64,000 nucleotides of DNA from Lepisosteus oculatus (GCF_040954835.1 NC_090698.1:4090501-4154500), one strand, 5' to 3'. Counted from the stretch's first letter, positions 1 through 10,768 are shown. Numbers and translations: made by a program. Notes: generated by a model not told the origin, from the letters alone.

Positions 1-374
1 TGGGGGCTAAGGGGTGGTGGGACATTGTGCAGTGGGTGGCTGACTTGACCATTCAGATGGAGTCAACATATCCAGCTTACAGACACCATGCATTGCCCCA
101 TCATATGCTGGGATTTCAGGGATCTGTGAAAAGGAAATGGGTGTTTTACATCTAGAGGGGAGAGAGAGAGAGAACACTGAAGTATATGTCCACCTCGACA
201 CACACGCTTATTTAAATCAAAAACAAGGTCAGGTTTCTGAAAGCTCGCTAACGATTTCGACTCGGTCCCTAACAGCTGCGCTCTTTCCTCAGAATCCAGG
301 AAGTCAGCTGGTCTCGGCATTTGAAGGTGGTCTCTGGTGATTCTGATCATGGACTCCCTCATCTCGCCATACTA

Positions 375-398
375 ATGAAAAAGTCTAAAAAAAGCCAG
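375..398 (+). CDS. F-box gene, proposed first coding exon (start ATG at 375)
   Basis: The ATG at 375 opens MKKSKKSQ and ends at a CAG|GTAAGA donor (GT at 399-400) in phase 0. Spliced to the acceptor at 2573 it reads on without a break as GKKRRMGQ, so both sides of the join are basic; this supports the exon. The frame is also open upstream in the same segment, as far as a possible AG acceptor (TTTCCTCAG) near 289, so the exon may begin further left with an earlier start. The base at -3 is C, a weak start context. The alternative is that translation begins at the ATG at 2588, giving a protein 13 residues shorter. RNA data would decide. Confidence 0.55.
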
Positions 399-3300
399 GT
401 AAGACAGAACACAGAGGTCATAAACGAAGGAAATCACCGCCTATTTACGTCACTTAAAAAAAAGAAGCCCGTATATCGCGGTTCTTACTTTCAATTTGGT
501 TTTATGAAAAACCCCAACATGTTTTATATTTGAGGAGCTTATCGGTTGCGAACAAATGAATAACGTTTTCTAACATATAGATATATATTTAAAAAGTATG
601 TAATAACGGATGGAGTGGAATAAACTCGATAATTATTAAGTCTTTTCCTTTAAATGACACGCTACGCGCAGTTCGGCATAGCAGCTGTAGTTTCATTTTT
701 AAAACACTTTAAGTGCATTTTCACACTCCCTAAAGAAGTATTTTTAATTTTAAAACAGACAACATAGAAATAGTTCGCGGTGATAACGTCGAACACAGCA
801 CAGTGTTAAAGTAGGTTTTTGTCAAAAGCAGAAATTACAACATATACAAAACATTTGGGGCCACTATAGCTAGGAGGAATTTGAACGGAAAATAGACTAT
901 AAACTGTACTATAAACACTGAATGTGTAGCTGACCATCTGAAGGGACTGTGTAAAAATTCTCAAGATAGTAACTTACATCCAAAAATGTCGTGACGCAGT
1001 TGAGGCCAACCATAACTATTAACGTGCTCTTTAAAACACAGGTACAACTAAAATCTTGGATTAAAAACACAGAAAACCGGGGTCTGAAGAAAGCCAGCTG
1101 CTTAAATGCTATACAGAAGCTTTTACCGCTTCACTGTAAATTACAGTAGTCCAGAGATCGTTGCTCAATCGGTTTTAACAAAGTAGTAAAATTCTAAAAA
1201 TAGCAACAAAAAATTACAAAAGCTCATTAAAATGAGGTTGTGAATTTAGTTCCTGGAGTGTACTAAACAGCAGTATATATGCTTGAACTCTCAATATCTT
1301 TTGAGGGAGGAGACTTGCCTCTCCATGCATCACGTGAAGTTATGAATTAGATCACAGACGTAACCTTTTTCATTTCTCCAGAGCTCGACTCAGTAATGAT
1401 GGGTTCAGTAATGAAATGCATGCAGCTTAGATTGGGTGCTGCACATTAAGGTGTCTGAAGTGGGTCCCCTTCTGTATATAAAGGAAATATTTGGGGTCTG
1501 CTGCAAGAGACAGAGATAGAGGAGTTCATTAGCCATAGTGTGTGTACATACAGTATACAGTACAATGGGAATCTTATTCGTGCTGTTCTCTCAGGACATG
1601 CACAGCAGACAACGCCACACAATGTCGACAGTACACTACAGAACAGAACATAATAAACAGTGACAGTATGTACAGACAGTAAAGAAACAGAACAATCAAT
1701 ACGTGGTAGCTAAGTCAGAAGTGCAGAGGTGCATTGAATTCTGAGGCATTGCACAGGTAGCTGTTCTTAAGGGTAGAAGGGTGCAGTAGGGTAGAAGCCG
1801 TTCTTAAGCCTAGTGGTCCCTGCTTTAATAGCGTGGTACTGCTTGCCAGAACACATGGGGCAGCACAGTACAGTACGTGCTGAGGTATCCTGAGTGATGG
1901 ATTGGGCTTTATTGCACCAGCGGATGGTGTGAATATCATTGTTTGATGGTAAGGCATTGCCAGGTCATGAAACTAGAGTGCGGACTGTTTAATCCTGTGT
2001 CATTAGGTGTCAAGAAAAAATATATACTACAGAATGTTCAGATAAAATTCATTGACTTGGAAGCTGTCACGATCGTCATCCCTCCTCTTAGAGGCGCTCC
2101 GACCCTTTCCTATTTTAGTTCATTATGTGCACCTGTCCCTTGTTTTCCTTGTTATTATTTAATCCTGGAGCTCCTGCTATTCCTGGCTCAGCATTGGAAG
2201 CTTGCCCACGAGTGGGTCCAGGAGAGACCCGACGGCACAGGCTTCCTCACAGCGCCCTGACCGTCTGAGTCCGTGGCTCGGAGCGCCTGGCCTCGTTACC
2301 CTGTTTTTAACTCCTTGTTCCTCTTCCGGATCCCGTTCCGGATTTTAGCCTTTGTCTGTCTTGGATGGTTCTCCCCGTACCTGTACTCTGGACTGCAGCC
2401 CGGATTTATTTTCTTATTTTTAAAAAAAAAATATTGTCTTTTTTTTATTTTTTCACTTTGTACAACATCCTTGGGTTCTGGAAAAGCGCTTTATAAATAA
2501 CAGCCATTATAATTGTGCTTGTTTCTTTAAAAAAAAAAAATGGAATTTGTTTTCCCACTCTGCTCCTTTCAGGGGAAAAAAAGGCGAATGGGTCAAATTC
2601 AGCACAAGCGGCATGAAGGACTGGACACCTTTGACCCCGAGACAGGAATGGACTTGTCCGTGGCCCCGGAAGAGATCCTGGTGCTGATTCTCAGCCACCT
2701 GCCGGCAAAGACCCTGCTGAGCGACTGCCAGCACGTGTGCAGACGGTGGCGGGCCATCGTTCAGAGCCAGGCCTTCTGGAGGTTCAAGTGCCAGGGGGAA
2801 AGGAACGCCATCACCTTCTACATCAGATACCTCCCAACCAACTTCGACTGGAGGCGTTTCTACCTGAAACAGCCGTTCAACAGGAACCTCATCCGAAACC
2901 CCTGCGGCGCAGGTGAGTTTCGGGGGGGGGCGGGAGAAATGGGCTGAGAGCTTGGAGGGTCCTCAAACTAGGGTGTCCCCGTACACAACACACTGAGCTT
3001 CAAACCAGGGTAAGCCAACCAGCGCTCACTCATGAATTTAATCTCGGTGAGAGGCGTGCTCGGGCTGAGCCTGCAGCCCTGGTCTTGTTTTGTGTATTAA
3101 AAAGTCAGACTGCTTCAGAAATCCTTTGCTGCTCCCATGCTTCTGCAGCAGCAGGTGGACAGAGTGCACATGACTCCCTCTTGATGGGAAGTTACAGCAG
3201 TTCACCACCAGTTACCCCCCCTGCTAGTGCTTGTGCCCATTTACAGCTGGGCGGACAGGGGCAGGGTGCAGTAAATAACCACCCCAGGCAAGCAAACAAG

Positions 3301-6300
3301 AGCAGTGTGGGTATCTGGAGACTCAGAGACACCTCTCCCTTCACCCCTGTACTATTAATAATAACAGCCTTGTGATCTCTCTGTTTGTTAATGTTGCACT
3401 TATGGTGTCAAGAATTATTATTACGGCACTTTAAACTTTAGGCTCAAAAGTCGTTTGTCCACAATGGCTGCTGCTTTGTAAGTAATGTTTCCACAGTGAA
3501 TTTTACCAGCCTGCAACCCTGTTTCATTCATCAATAACTCATAAGGTAGAAGAAGCAGTGTTGAAATCATTCCTAACAGTCATCCCTAGCTCTGTAAAAC
3601 CTTTACTGTCTTTCACAGGGATTCAATGGGGCATGAATAGGACAGATGATTCATTGAAGTATGTTAATAAAAATATTAAGATTCTGCGCAGTAACACAAT
3701 ATTATTACAATTAAACATGATTAATACAACTGTAAATCAAGAAGCATTCATGTAGCACAGATGTTCGCATACCTTAATTCCAGGCCTTGGCATAATGTTT
3801 CACTTGGCTTTGAAAGCTTTTCAGACAGCAGTGAAAACGAGTGAGGCTGCAAAGTCGCAGCAGAAATGATTCCAGACGCCGCTCGCGGGAGGGCAGTGCG
3901 GGGCAGGACTGAAGTCGCACGCAGAATTGAATTTCAGACGCTGTGATTTACACTTAAAAGATCGCCGGGACAGAGCCTGCAAGCTGGACAGGTCCCGGAG
4001 TTCTCCCGGGTTGTAAACTCTTAAGTGTGTATTCAGGCAGGGGGAAAAGGGTGGTTAGTAAAGTACTTTTAAATGGGTTTCTCTTTGTATAGCACCTTCC
4101 TCGCAATTCCTCCTGCCCCGACTTTCAGGGTTGCGTCCATGTTATGTCCCGAACTGGTTGGTTTCCTTGGCCTCTTGGCTGTGCTCCACTAACTCTGACT
4201 CTTTCGATCTCCGCGCAGAGCGCCTGCAGCACTGGAACGTTCATAACGGGGGAGACGGCTGGATCGTGAGAACCTTCGACCACGAGGACCTGACGGGAAT
4301 CAAGTCCACATTCGTGTCTTCGTACTAGTGAGCGTCTCTGCATTCTTCTTTATTATGACCCACTAGAATAACAACCCCCCCCCAAAAAAAAAACACAAAA
4401 AAACAAAACAAAAACCAACTATCCCTAGGCATTCCTCTGTTAATTCCGTTACACTGCAGGGGAATTGGCCAGGGACTGAGCTTGCGTCTCAGAAGGCTGT
4501 ATTTCCACGGCAAGTACAGTCGCCTTGCAAGGTGGAAATTAATTAAAACGGCAGCTAACCTCCAGAGCTGCACACGCAACGTGGGATTTATAGAATATTA
4601 ATAGATCTATTTTTTTTTTTAGAAAACTCCATCCGATTTTAATAATAGACATACAGTTAGCTGCAAGGAATTATGCACCCACGTGAGGTCCATTCTAAGC
4701 ACTATTGATTAAACAGACATTCATCACCAGCTCTCTGCAGCCGCTGGCATGAATTCTGTTTTGCGGTTCTAGAAAACACGAATGATGGCCAAATCCAGCA
4801 GTGAAGAGGAAATCTGTCACTGTCAGGTTTCAGTTCTCTGGATACTGCATCTAGTAAGTAATTTGGGTAACTGGGTAGCTTTTCAACTTGGACAGTAAAA
4901 TACATTGAACACCAGGATGCCTGAGAAGTAGATCCTATGTTGTCTCCATACTGTAGGTGTATTGAGAGAGGCAAGGTTCCGCACAGTTACAACCTTTTTA
5001 CTTACTGTTCTATCAAAGCTGAGCCCATCTCACAGCAGAAGAAATCAAACAGGATCCATCTGAGCAACCCAACATCTACAGAGCTTGTGTAGTTACACAA
5101 GAATTGTAAAGTGATTATTAGAAGCCAATTTTTCATGTAGTAATAATAGTAATTAAAGCTCATATAGTGCTTTTCTGGACAATTCACTCAAAGTGTTTTA
5201 CAGGTCATGGGGTCTCCCCTCCACCACCACCAATGTGTAGCCCCATCTGCACGATGCGCCAGTCCGCTCCCCACACACCAGCTCTCAGTGGGGAGGAGAA
5301 CAGAGTGCTGAAGCCAGTTCAGAGATGGGGGATTGTTAGTAGACCATGATGGGTGAAGGTCTGGGGGAATTTTGGTCTGGACACTGGAGTAACACCCTAC
5401 TCTTTTAAAGAAATGGCGAACGATTTTTTAATGAGTGAGGACCTTGGTTTAGGTCTCATTCAAAGGACGGTGCCTTTTTCCATATGGTGTCTCCATCACT
5501 ATACTGGGACATTAGGACCCACAGAGACTGCAGGGAGAGCACCCCCTACTGGCCACACTAACACCTCTACCAGCAGCAACCTGAGCTTTACCGATGCAGG
5601 TACTGGCCAGGGTCCCACCTGCTGAGCTTCAGTGGGCTGACAGCTGTGAGTTGTGGGGTGAAATAGCTGCTGGCTAAATATAATGTATCAGATTCGGGTT
5701 CTCGGGCTTGTGCCCTCGCTGCTCCCCACCCCAGTTCGTCCCTCACTGCATGGGCGTGAGCCCAGGTCTCCGCCGTCACTCAACAGGGGTCTTGCTGGCT
5801 GAGCTAAAGAAGACCTTCCTCAGCCCTGGCGGCCAAGATCCCTGTTATGCGCAGGGGCGTATTCGTTACACTCTCCCTCGCTTAAGTTGCCAACCTCGGC
5901 GAAGGGCAGTCCCATCCCACTGCTGACACCAACTGTAGCGAATTTGGGTTCGCGCAAAAAAAGAAACCAGACAACGCCCTTGTTTGGCACATAAGCACTT
6001 TTTATTAAGCCTCCATCAGCCAGCTATGAGCAACACAGACAAACTCGTACTAAGAGTTGACACATACAGTACACTAGGGAGGTAACTGGAAATGAACACA
6101 GACTCAGGGTGGTTGCAAATTAAGGGATAATAACAGACAATAACAGGTAAACACTAAGCTGCTGTTTACACAGATGCGATTGGGATTATTTACCTATAAA
6201 GCCAGGAGATGCACTCTCACGCCCCATATCCTGGCTATAACTCCCAGCCTGCCCTGCGTTGCAAGCACTACCCAGGTGCGCCACCTCCTCATCACCCAAC

Positions 6301-7948
6301 GAGGGCACTAAAATAACTTTCCAAAACAAAAATCTCATTCATTACAGTTAGTCTGGTTGTGTCTGTAACATGAAGTGGTTGATATAATTTGGCAAGATGT
6401 AAAAGCCTTTTTCATTCAACATTCATGTCCCTATTGGATCAAAAACCCAATAATATTTCAAATCACTATAAAGTTCTCCCTCCGTTTCTTCTCTGTGGTA
6501 CTGTATTTATCAGTGGAATCTGTATTTTAGCTTTCGCAGGCTTATCACCCAGTTATGATAAAAGGTGGTCTAAATGGGAAATATCAAGCATTTGACCAGT
6601 GTAGTTTGTAAATCTCTGTGGAATCCACACCTTGTCTCCCTAAAAGCTTACATTTGATTGGCAGCACACAGTAATCTAGGGGAAGCTGGAATGTGATTGG
6701 GACTATAAATAGACCTCCAAAACCTTTATTGTGGTTAACAATTATGGTGGATCATTATGAGCGTCCAAGTGTGTTTAGTTCTCTCATGAAGACCCTGCAG
6801 ACCTGTGAATTTAAAAATGACATGTCTCATTGCAGCTGGTGTGAAAAATCCCAGACCATTGACCTGCTAAAAGAAGGGTTTTGGGAGAAGATTCTGGACG
6901 AATACCAGCCCGAGATTACAGTGAATGACTGGTGAGTTCTTAATGATAATGACACTTGGAAGTAGAGCTTTGGACTTTGGTAGTACTCATGGGTGTTACC
7001 AGTTCAAGAACTGCAATTTGTTAATTTCTTGACCTTTAAGGAGTGTTGGAGACCACAGTAGTGTCAGCAGGATGCTGCCTTTTCTTTTAATTAAAACAAG
7101 TTTCTCCGTCATTGTCTGTGGGAGATGATGTATCTTTTTTTTTCGCTTTGACCTGAAGGGCTCATGATTTGCATCTTGTACTGAATCAAAGGGCCTCTTT
7201 GTGCTGCTTTGCACTCTGGGCTGCCAGTCTTTTTATAAAGAACTGAGCTGAGTTCACATCCTGCTTTCCTTTGTCTGTTAAAAGGTTTTCAGCACACAGA
7301 GACTGTGGAGGGGAGTACCAGATGTTTGTTCAACTCCTGGGAGCCAACAAGCACAAGATCATCAAGGAATACACTACAGACCTCAGAACTATACCTGTTC
7401 TCCCTTTTCAACAGTGGGACCAGGTGCGCTGACAAGAGTCTTATTTTTTTGTTGGAAACACTAGTAGGCAGATAAGTATCACTCTGATTTTTCTGCACCT
7501 CTGGTTCAAACAGATGGTCAGTGAGCAGAACATTTAATAGTTTCTAAAGCAGTGTTAAAGGAAGTGCAAATCACATGATAGTACACTTACCATCACATCA
7601 GTCATGTTTAAAATATATTGAGCTACACCATATCTGTAGAACACCTTCCACACTTCCACATGACTGATGGGTTTGGTTCTACTCTTGCAGAAAGTAAAGG
7701 GCAGACCCATAAATTAAGGGAATTATAATACTGTACTTCCATTTTATCATCAGCACTCAGAGTAATCCGTCGTTTTATTCCCGCTGTTGTTTTGGCAGAT
7801 CACCTACATTTTCCGAAACTACGGACCCGGAGTGCGATATGTGAAGTTCAAACATATTGGGAAAGATATCTTGTTTTGGAAAGGTCACTATGGAGCTTGG
7901 GTCACGAACACTTCGGTCACCATCAGGCTAAAAAGTCCAGAGAAGTGA
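375..7948 (+). CDS. F-box protein with FBA domain (FBXO2/6/17/27/44 group, FBXO17/27-like), six coding exons
   Basis: Coding sequence is join(375..398, 2573..2912, 4219..4327, 6836..6931, 7285..7423, 7799..7948): 858 nt, 285 residues plus TGA. In this family the F-box recruits SKP1-CUL1 ubiquitin ligase and the FBA domain binds substrate, in several members N-glycans of misfolded glycoproteins. Residues 1-14 are Lys/Arg-rich. The F-box spans about 36-83 (LSHLPAKTLL, then VCRRWRAIV). The FBA domain runs from RNLIRNPCG (about 111) to the end, with HNGGDGW, YWCEKSQTIDL, FWEKILD, YGPGVRYVKF and WVTNTSV. The loop matching the FBXO2 chitobiose-binding Tyr-Trp-Lys reads Phe262-Trp263-Lys264, so glycan binding is possible. 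Length is normal (relatives about 280-296). RNLIRNPCG and GHYG...VTN look most like FBXO17/27, whereas YGPGVR and WKG also fit FBXO2, so the paralogue is uncertain. Family and exon structure are secure; the first exon is less so. Confidence 0.9.
399..1529. other. Intron 1, left part: no recognised feature
   Basis: AT-rich intronic DNA with many stops in all frames. No repeat family or conserved motif was recognised. Confidence 0.5.
1530..1960 (-). repeat. LINE 3'-end-like fragment in intron 1
   Basis: The plus strand has phrases often seen in antisense copies of fish LINE 3' regions: a GTACAATGGGAATCTTATTC-type start, a CTCAGGACATGCAC segment, then GGGTAGAAGCCGTTCTTAAG and CCTAGTGGTCCCTGC. 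These suggest an old L2- or Rex-type LINE tail in reverse orientation. No reading frame survives. The family is from memory and the borders are approximate. Confidence 0.35.
2065..2430 (+). mobile_element. Degraded LTR-like fragment in intron 1
   Basis: It starts TGTCACGATCGTC and soon has AGAGGCGCTCC and then CCTGGCTCAGCATTG. All three blocks occur in the same order in the solo LTR at 35874-36203, so this is probably a distant or truncated relative. The rest is C/T-rich like the R/U5 part of Ty3-type LTRs. I see no matching CGTGACA end, so the right border is a guess. Confidence 0.4.
2440..2515 (+). repeat. L2-type LINE/SINE 3' tail fragment
   Basis: CATCCTTGGGTTCTGG followed by AAAAGCGCTTTATAAAT resembles the stem-loop tail shared by fish L2-clade LINEs and the SINEs that borrow it. 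The same tail type ends the SINE copies elsewhere in this window. It is too short to assign further. Confidence 0.35.
2573..2912 (+). CDS. F-box gene, exon with the F-box
   Basis: The acceptor is TGCTCCTTTCAG ending at 2572 and the donor is GCAG|GTGAGT at 2913, phase 1. The exon encodes residues 9-121: the basic N-terminal stretch, an acidic linker, the complete F-box with its Leu-Pro and Cys-Arg-Arg-Trp marks, and the start of the FBA domain (RNLIRNPCG). An internal ATG at 2588 is the fallback start if the upstream exon is not used. The immediate upstream sequence is a run of A before the polypyrimidine tract, next to an L2-like repeat tail. Confidence 0.92.
2913..4218. other. Intron 2: one short imperfect duplication
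   Basis: Mostly unremarkable. A CpG-richer part at 3852-3941 holds two imperfect copies of about 30 bp (3852-3879 and 3912-3941), each with AAGTCGCA, CAGAA and TTCAGACGC or TCCAGACGC in the same order. An open frame at 3085-3375 has no recognisable protein features. Confidence 0.45.
4219..4327 (+). CDS. F-box gene, FBA exon 1
   Basis: The acceptor is TCTCCGCGCAG and the donor TA|GTGAGC at 4328. Phase 1 in and phase 2 out agree with both neighbours. It reads ERLQHWNVHNGGDGW and then STFVSSY; the GGDGW block is a hallmark of the FBA domain. Read as an isolated frame it seems to stop at TAG, but that TAG is the exon end plus the donor G, and the spliced codon is TAC (Tyr). Confidence 0.9.
4328..5136. 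other. Intron 3, left part: no recognised feature
   Basis: Contains poly-C/poly-A runs near 4376-4410 and a T run near 4608. No repeat family or exon was recognised. Confidence 0.45.
5137..5674 (-). mobile_element. 5S-rRNA-headed SINE, near full length (copy A)
   Basis: Read on the minus strand it begins at 5674 with a diverged 5S rRNA-like head: GAAGCTCAGCAGG (5S box A region), then CCTGGCCAGTACCTGCATCG. The SINE body follows, with blocks shared with copies B-E (GTGTTAGTGTGGCCAGTAGG, a GCTCTCCTCCCCACTGA-like block, GGTGGTGGTGGAGGGGA). It ends in the AAGCGCTTTGAGTG / AAAGCGCTATATAA-type tail and a short ATT-rich repeat. It sits antisense in intron 3 of the F-box gene. At about 538 bp it is the only copy here with head, body and tail all present and contiguous. 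Confidence 0.75.
5690..6345 (-). mobile_element. LTR retrotransposon remnant: LTR plus leader/PBS
   Basis: On the minus strand a candidate LTR runs from TGTAATGAAT (6345) to ATTCGCTACA (5934), about 412 bp with imperfect inverted ends. Immediately after it comes GTTGGTGTCAGCAGTGGGAT, which fits the primer-binding-site and leader pattern I know from vertebrate Ty3-type elements. GAGGGAGAGTGTAACGAAT and a short GC-rich leader follow, down to about 5690. No gag or pol frame is present, so only the 5' end survives. It lies in intron 3 and adjoins SINE copy A. Confidence 0.5.
6836..6931 (+). CDS. F-box gene, FBA exon 2
   Basis: The acceptor is CATTGCAG and the donor CTG|GTGAGT at 6932; the exon is 96 nt with phase 2 in and out. 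It encodes WCEKSQTIDLLKEGFWEK and then the LDEYQPEITVNDW block, matching the family pattern WC.K.QVIDL...G.W.ELLD..QPEI.V.DW. The splice-split Trp codon is TG|G, completed by the exon at 7285. Confidence 0.93.
7285..7423 (+). CDS. F-box gene, FBA exon 3
   Basis: The acceptor is TCTGTTAAAAG and the donor CAG|GTGCGC at 7424, phase 0 out. It encodes FSAHRDCGGEYQMFVQLLG followed by a segment ending QQWDQ. The HRDCG..Y...VQLL pattern is the conserved beta-strand core of FBA domains, with the Cys-Gly pair retained. Confidence 0.92.
7799..7948 (+). CDS. F-box gene, last coding exon and stop
   Basis: The acceptor is TGTTTTGGCAG, phase 0. It encodes ITYIFRNYGPGVRYVKF, the Phe-Trp-Lys loop, GHYGAWVTNTSV and a short basic tail, ending at TGA (7946-7948). 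A strong donor-like CAG|GTAAGT follows at 7970, 21 nt after the stop, so the transcript may have an intron in its 3' UTR. A decayed copy of this exon and its upstream intron lies about 1.1 kb downstream. Confidence 0.92.
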   Translation: MTYIFRNYGPGVRYVKFKHIGKDILFWKGHYGAWVTNTSVTIRLKSPEK

Positions 7949-8634
7949 CTCTTCAACAGCCACTTTCAGGTAAGTTTCTCTGCTGCCAGTTTCGGAGCCC
8001 ACAGTCTTACATGTTTGCAGTATACTGGGTACACTTTTTAAATGTTTCAGCATCAGCAGCAAGGTAACTCTTCTTAGATGCCAGGCAGTTCACGATATGT
8101 TGTACTTAAAATCTTGAGTGCAGCTGTGCTATAAACTGCTGTTTCGTAGACCTCTGAAACTGCAATAATTACAACAGAAACTCTGTAGATATAAGCAGTA
8201 AACAGAAACTCTTACAACACACAGGAGATATTCCTGACTTCAGGAGAGTGATGTTTGTTCTAATAGTCCATTTCTGCATGTTTCCCATTCAACACAGAAA
8301 TCCAATTCTCCCATCATTCATCGGCTGCTCCTTTGTGCTCCAGAGCAGGCCAGCAGGCCAGGACACCACTATCCCAGCATCCTTGGCTTGGCTTCATTCC
8401 TGTCCTTCCAGTGCAGCTGGACAATACAGTAACTTGTTCTCATTCCAGGACATTGGAAGGGATACTTGATTTTCTTTCGACAGTGGTCAGGCAGTAGGAT
8501 TCCTTCATTTTGTCAACCAGTAAGGCTTTTGTTTTTATTGCATCTAAAAACATATCTGTGCAATATACGTGTGTTTAAATTTGAGTGCCGCTAAAATAAA
8601 AAAATACTTTACATTTTTACAGACAGCAAAATAA
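7949..8634 (+). other. Presumed 3' UTR / downstream flank with candidate poly(A) signals
   Basis: AATAAA occurs at 8595-8600 and again near 8629-8634 in an AT-rich stretch, in the right place to end the F-box transcript. The GTAAGT at 7970 could instead remove part of this region as a 3' UTR intron. No coding potential is seen here. The transcript end is not determined by the sequence alone. Confidence 0.35.
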
Positions 8635-8749
8635 ATGCCTTACATCTGCAGTACGTTGATAAAACTAAGCAAGGCACTTATTTACAGTGAAAAAAAGCTG
8701 AATACTTACAAACTGCCATGGGGGAAAGCAAACATATTCCAGATGACAA

Positions 8750-9097
8750 GATTGGTTCTGTTCTTTTCACAAGTAAAGGGCAGACTAATATATTATAAGA
8801 GGTTATAATATTTCCACTTTATCATCAACACACTTCTAATGCATGAGGGTGCACTGATCTCTGTATCTATCACATGAAGCGGTTCCCTGTCGGGTGAGTT
8901 TAATGTCACTGTACTTGCTAATTATAGTAATACATTGCTTCTTCCCCTCCTATCACACACGTTTTCTGCATCTATTTGCCAGTGCATGTGGTTCGTGCAC
9001 ATGGGAGTAGAGGTCTTGTACTGATAGGCTCATTGTGGAGCATGGCTCATGAAAAGCTTGGTCACCATCAGGCTAAAAAAGCCCAGAGAGGTGATAC
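8750..9097 (+). pseudogene. Decayed duplicate of the last F-box exon and its upstream intron
   Basis: 8984-9097 aligns with the last coding exon, ending in the shared GGTCACCATCAGGCTAAAA. Upstream, AAGTAAAGGGCAGAC and a TTTATCATCA block match the intron before the real exon (about 7670-7760), so a segment of roughly 300 bp was copied about 1.1 kb downstream. In the frame of the parent, the codons for Trp263 and Lys264 are TGA (9022-9024) and TAG (9025-9027), so it cannot encode the domain. A CAG at the expected acceptor position survives (8980-8982). Confidence 0.75.
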
Positions 9098-10768
9098 ATC
9101 TGTGAGGATAAGAGCCAAAAAGTCAGGTTACTTAAAGTGGAGGCTTTTCATGTCATGCTACATAACAGAAGTATATTTAATAGATAGGAAACAACCACTG
9201 AGGAAACAGATTTTGTTTAGAAAACACTTTCAAATGAAGACTGCAGAGGGGTGATGCAGATATGGACTGACCTGACTGAAAATCATGAAACGCAGTCGTT
9301 GAGAAATCTTCCAACTGACAACGAAACAAAAGAGGAGACATTTCTTTCTGAACAGAAATCAGATGGACCTTCATAAACCCTAATTGGGAGAGAGCCAACA
9401 AAAAAAAACAAATAACTTCTACTTTAAAAACCAAGAATTCTTAAAATATGTTCTACTTTTGTTTTTTTCTTCACTTTTGCTGTTCCCGTCAGCTTGTGTG
9501 ATCCTATTCTGTCCAATCTGACGTAGTCCAAGACTTACCCATTCAGATTTTCACAAGGTGTACAACAACGAATGTTTTGAAGATATTTGAGGATGCTTCT
9601 TGAGTCATTTAAGTGTTGGCTTAGCCGGCCTGTGTAAAGAGCAGACCACCGGCCACTGGATGGGGCGTTCCAGACCCCCCTGCGGAGTGAGCCGTTAACC
9701 AAGCTGCGCAGGTGTGGACTCACAGTCAAGAGAGCCCTCACCCCTCCTCATCCTCGCAATCACAAGACACAGGGAATAGGCTTCACGGCAAGAGCAAGAG
9801 TCTGTATAAGATTCTGCCAAAGAAATCTGCAACTGTTTTTAGGAGTGACTTGATTCTAATTTTAAAAACCAATACATGCAACAAAAAAAGCAATTGACCT
9901 TGTCGTTAACGTTTCAAAACAAACATGCCAGAGCCCTGGTACCACTGACCAATGTTTTCTTGTCTGTGCAGAATTTGCTGATCAATTCAATTTAGGCACC
10001 CAGTAGGTCCCGGGTGCCACATAGTAGTAGCACTGTCTTTTTTAATCCATGCATTGCACTACATGCTCTCTTAGTCTGGAAGCGCTACATTCCAGGGGTG
10101 CATTAATTGCAGTTAAATTACAGTTTACTACCCAGGAATCTCATTGAAATTTCATTACATGGTCTTTGCAGGAGAATTAAAAATAGAATCCCCTTGACGC
10201 AGGGGATATCACACTGCAAAAAACACTCATGCTCCTTGCTTCTCACTAGACCCGAGCTTCTCTAACTTCATGTCATACCCTGCCCAGTCAGAAGAGGGCA
10301 CAGCCTTGTTCATGGCACCATTTTCAGGGTGAAAAATCAGCACCAACACTTGACTCATCTCCATGGCCCACAACTCTTAAGATGGCCTTCTGTAAGACAG
10401 TCTCTATCTCAATGTCTTCACACCCTCCCTAATAAGATAGATACTCACCAGGTTTCAAAACAGAAATCTCCACACTTTTCCAAAAAATCCTAAAGGTCAC
10501 GTTCTTCGGTCACTTCCTTGCTCCCTCTTTCCCTCCCAGGAGAACAGAGGTTGACAGGCAACTGGGTGGCTCTGCTTTCGGTTTTTGTAAATGTCACCTG
10601 ACCAATGGCCTTCCAGCAGGTGGTCAGGTGAGTGAAGATGGCAGGTCCTGCTCCACAGCTTTGTGGGACACATATCCTCTCTACCTACTGCCCTCTTACT
10701 CTCCATAATAGGGAAAAATCACTGGTCAAAATCAAGTTGGTCCAAGTGCATAGAATATGATTATTTAA
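9098..10768. other. Intergenic, no recognised feature
   Basis: No exon with convincing splice sites and no recognised repeat. Open frames here are short and composition-driven. Confidence 0.4.

Noticed and set aside
4702-4974. Minus-strand frame inside intron 3 of the F-box gene
   Set aside because: No motif recognised and no sign of an antisense gene.
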